From positions 2,232,594-2,296,593 of the forward strand of contig CP073749.1 of NCBI GenBank assembly GCA_024398055.1: a DNA stretch of 64,000 nt, read 5' to 3'. Each line of letters starts with the position of its first letter. Position 1 is the first letter of the stretch. The notes under the pieces are model-generated. The model saw only the letters and a list, made by a program, of their open reading frames with translations. It was not told the DNA's origin and ran no database searches. Below are positions 61,611 to 64,000 of this stretch, one piece after another. Both the position numbers and the translations under genes were made by a program. This stretch comes from a bacterium SCSIO 12741 (GTDB lineage Bacteria; Bacteroidota; Bacteroidia; Flavobacteriales_G; Salibacteraceae).

Positions 61611-61676
61611 TTTAAAATATTCGTGGACTGGATTAGTTCGGTCTGCTTTTTGCATTTCAAATACAAAAGGTGAGTT

Positions 61677-62297
61677 ATGAGATGGTGGGTAATAATAGGA
61701 TTGTTGATATGGACCAATTCGGTCTGGTCTCAGCAACATATTGGAGATTTTGGCTTACAAACGGGAGATATCCTTTTTCAGGACTTTGATTCTGGATTAA
61801 GTGAAGCGATCAAAGAAATATCTCATTCTGAATTTAGCCATGTAGGCGTGGTATTGGTAATCGACCATAAGACCTGGGTACTTGAAGCTGTAAGTCCAGT
61901 TAGGTTGACGGAATTGGACTCCTGGATTGCACGCAACGATCGAAACTTTTATGTAGCCAAAAGGCTCAAAGACGCCGACTCAAGATGGACAACAGAAAAG
62001 CAAGATGAGCTCATTAAAGAGGGACGAAAGTATTTGGGAAAACCCTACGACATCCGATTCGAGTGGAGCAACGATGCGCTCTATTGTTCAGAATTGGTTT
62101 GGAAAGTATACTACGAAGTATTGGGAATTCGGGTCGGAGAAATTCAACGATTAAAAGAGCTGGATATGTCTACTCAAGTCGTTCAGGAGACCCTGTTTAG
62201 ACTCTACGGCAATGAAATTCCTTACGAGGAAATGGTGGTCTCGCCGCAAGCCATTCTCGATTGTCCTTTGCTGATTGAACTACCTGTGAGTAATTAA
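61677..62297 (+). CDS. YiiX/YebB-like NlpC/P60-superfamily cysteine hydrolase
   Basis: A 206-residue exported protein (signal to about WSQQ). It has the permuted papain-like pattern of YiiX: GLQTGDILFQDFDSGLSEAIK, the His motif FSHVGVVLV, and the Cys motif LYCSELVWKVY. A KYLGKPYDIRFEW segment links them. Family members are thought to be amidases or peptidases acting on lipids or peptidoglycan. The specific substrate is unknown. It lies 66 bp after the TPR-like gene. Confidence 0.85.
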   Translation: MRWWVIIGLLIWTNSVWSQQHIGDFGLQTGDILFQDFDSGLSEAIKEISHSEFSHVGVVLVIDHKTWVLEAVSPVRLTELDSWIARNDRNFYVAKRLKDADSRWTTEKQDELIKEGRKYLGKPYDIRFEWSNDALYCSELVWKVYYEVLGIRVGEIQRLKELDMSTQVVQETLFRLYGNEIPYEEMVVSPQAILDCPLLIELPVSN

Positions 62298-62329
62298 TCT
62301 CTTCTGAGCCGAATGATTATCTTGGCTCT

Positions 62330-64000
62330 ATGGTTCACTCAATCCTCAAACACTCCTGGCTATTCCTCGGATTGGCCCTGATTTTTCTTCAAAGTTGTAG
62401 TCCAAATAAACCAGCTCAAAAACCGGCTGATATGATTATTTCGGGCGGGCCAATCTATACCTCTAATGAGCTGACTCCAACCGCCGAGGCAGTGGCTGTA
62501 GCCGATGGTCGAATAGTTTTTGTTGGGTCCATGCAAGAGGCTCAGGCTTTTCAAGGTGAACAGACCAAACAAGTGGACTTAAATGGAAATACATTACTCC
62601 CCGGTTTTATTGAATCGCATGGCCATCTTTACAATTTTGGCTACAGCATGGTTCAGCTGGATCTACGCCCTTGCAAATCTTACGAAGAGGTCTTGGAAAA
62701 GGTAGCTAATGCCACCGAAAAAATGGAGCCCGGCCAATGGATTACAGGAAGAGGATGGCATGAAGGTAAATGGGATAGCCTTCCTTCGGATCAACACAAT
62801 GGATTTCCAACCCATGAGCGATTGTCGCAAGTATCCCCCTTTCATCCGGTAATGCTTACCCGAGCGGGTGGTCACGCTGGATTAATGAATGCGAGGGCCT
62901 TTGAAGTAGCAGGACTAACTCCCCAAAACATAGAGGAAAAGCTCCTTGAAATGGAAGGAGGGAACATTGATCGTTATCCAGATGGGCAGTTTACCGGAAT
63001 CATTCATGATAACGCCAAAGAATGGATGAAACAGCACATGGAAAAGGTGGATTCGCCATCAGAAGTAGCTGGTGTAATGCGATTAGCTATTCGGGCCAGT
63101 CAGGCGGCTGGGGTGACCAGTTTTCATGATGCCGGAATAACGGCCCGCGAATATGAAGGCTATCAATACTTGTTGCATCAGGGAGATTTAGGCTTAAGAA
63201 TGCACGCTATGCTCTATGCCATGGATTCGGCATTTATCGAAAGTTGGTATCAACGCGGACCGATTGTGGATACAACGAACTACCTGTTTTCAGTGAGAGC
63301 GATAAAACTTCATGCCGATGGAGCTTTGGGTAACCGAGGTGCCTGGCTCTTGGAATCCTATACGGATCATCCGGGGCATTTTGGTTTGGAAACCACGTCT
63401 ATGGATTACGTGGAAACTACAGCGAAAAAGGCTCTCGAAAATGGGTTTCAATTATGTGTTCATGCCATTGGAGATCGTGCCAACCGGGAAGTGCTTGATC
63501 GTTATGAGAACGCTTTTCAGGGCTATGATGGAGATGCCTCCGCAGCCCGGTTTCGAATTGAACACGCTCAGCACTTAACTGCTGAAGATATTCCCCGATT
63601 TGCAGAACTGGGGGTTATCGCTTCCATGCAGGGTATTCACATGTCTTCCGATCGCCCCTGGGCCATTGACCGATTGGGGGAAGAACGCATTTTGGAAGGG
63701 GCTTATGTTTGGCAGAAATTGTTGCAATCCGGAGCTCGGGTGATTAATGGAACCGATGTGCCGGTTGAACCCATTAACCCTTTAGCTTGCTTCTACGCAT
63801 CGGTTACACGAAAAACTTTGCAGGGCATGCCGGAAGGAGGCTACGAAGCCGACCAGAAAATGAGTCGTCAGGAAGCCTTAAGATCCTATACCCTTGATGC
63901 AGCCTATGGCTCATTTGAGGAGTCCATTAAAGGTTCGATAGAAGTGGGCAAGCTGGCCGATTTTGTGATCCTGAACCAGGATATCATGACTATTCCAGAA
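62330..64000 (+). CDS. Amidohydrolase family lipoprotein, YtcJ-like (partial, runs off right edge)
   Basis: The frame is open from ATG 62330 to the window end (557 codons) without a stop. It starts with a lipoprotein signal (LFLGLALIFLQSC; Cys at about residue 23). The mature enzyme has the amidohydrolase N-terminal strand region ADMIISGGPIYTSNE, the metal motif FIESHGHLYNFG (HxH), WITGRGWHEGKW, KLHADGALGNRGAWL, CVHAIGDRANREVLD, and FRIEHAQHL, then VINGTDVPVEPINPL. These match the YtcJ/NfdA-like group of metal-dependent hydrolases that cleave N-formyl or imidazole-type amides. The location on an outer or inner membrane face is inferred from the lipobox. Confidence 0.9.
   Translation, partial: MVHSILKHSWLFLGLALIFLQSCSPNKPAQKPADMIISGGPIYTSNELTPTAEAVAVADGRIVFVGSMQEAQAFQGEQTKQVDLNGNTLLPGFIESHGHLYNFGYSMVQLDLRPCKSYEEVLEKVANATEKMEPGQWITGRGWHEGKWDSLPSDQHNGFPTHERLSQVSPFHPVMLTRAGGHAGLMNARAFEVAGLTPQNIEEKLLEMEGGNIDRYPDGQFTGIIHDNAKEWMKQHMEKVDSPSEVAGVMRLAIRASQAAGVTSFHDAGITAREYEGYQYLLHQGDLGLRMHAMLYAMDSAFIESWYQRGPIVDTTNYLFSVRAIKLHADGALGNRGAWLLESYTDHPGHFGLETTSMDYVETTAKKALENGFQLCVHAIGDRANREVLDRYENAFQGYDGDASAARFRIEHAQHLTAEDIPRFAELGVIASMQGIHMSSDRPWAIDRLGEERILEGAYVWQKLLQSGARVINGTDVPVEPINPLACFYASVTRKTLQGMPEGGYEADQKMSRQEALRSYTLDAAYGSFEESIKGSIEVGKLADFVILNQDIMTIPE

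Noticed and set aside
1-64000. Mobile elements, prophage genes, restriction or other defence systems, tRNA and rRNA genes
   Set aside because: No transposase, integrase, nuclease-helicase set or structural RNA could be supported anywhere in the window. The only compositional outlier is the lipoprotein at 25518.

Overview
The window reads as chromosomal DNA of a member of the Bacteroidota, most likely a Flavobacteriales-type marine or aquatic bacterium. The evidence is a gldB-gldC pair next to nadE, three proteins with C-terminal type IX secretion (T9SS) sorting domains, PorG-like and PorV/PorQ-like outer membrane proteins, two TonB-dependent receptors, many signal-peptide-plus-Cys lipoproteins, and promoter boxes resembling the Bacteroidetes TAnnTTTG -7 element. 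Genes are packed tightly. No stretch over about 300 bases lacks a gene, and I saw no tRNA, rRNA, CRISPR array, insertion sequence or prophage. The species assignment is inference.

Layout. 1-2272: three tandem paralogous lipoproteins (the last runs off the left edge), then a secreted START-domain protein (2326-2952). 3012-19061: a long minus-strand division and cell wall (dcw) cluster in the order mraZ, rsmH, ftsL-like, ftsI with PASTA, murE, mraY, murD, ftsW, murG, murC, ftsQ, ftsA, ftsZ, then a GatB/YqeY gene. Four 10-bp-spaced MraZ-type boxes lie in front of mraZ. 19344-34891: a housekeeping region with an alpha/beta hydrolase, engB, gldC, gldB, an outer membrane barrel, nadE, a peroxiredoxin, pfkA, an AT-rich orphan lipoprotein, an L,D-transpeptidase, a haem-type TonB receptor, lepA, an ABC exporter pair, metF and murI. 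34928-44393: an envelope biogenesis cluster (two ompH/skp, bamA, uppS, two PorG-like proteins, nadK, a CBS protein) and the divergent pdxJ-hydrolase pair. This order matches, as far as I recall, the porG-uppS-bamA-ompH-ompH cluster of Porphyromonas. 44390-56640: a seven-gene minus-strand locus encoding three T9SS cargo proteins (one a DNase I-like EEP nuclease, one with OB folds), a lipoprotein, a TonB receptor, a PorV/PorQ-like barrel and an NHL lipoprotein. This is the best candidate here for an undescribed functional system. 56813-64000: a glycosyltransferase, dihydroorotase and DUF4296 lipoprotein set, a broken SDR gene, three poorly characterised proteins and an amidohydrolase lipoprotein cut by the right edge.

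Two window-wide patterns stand out. First, five single-base frameshifts occur at short G/C runs (bamA, a PorG-like gene, an alpha/beta hydrolase, and two in an SDR gene). Each is repaired by adding one G or C, which points to sequencing undercalls rather than gene decay. Second, four intrinsic-terminator-like hairpins end 0-7 nt before the start codon of the next gene in the same direction (START protein, murI, uppS, and the lipoprotein inside the T9SS locus). This suggests attenuated read-through or promoters hidden inside terminators.
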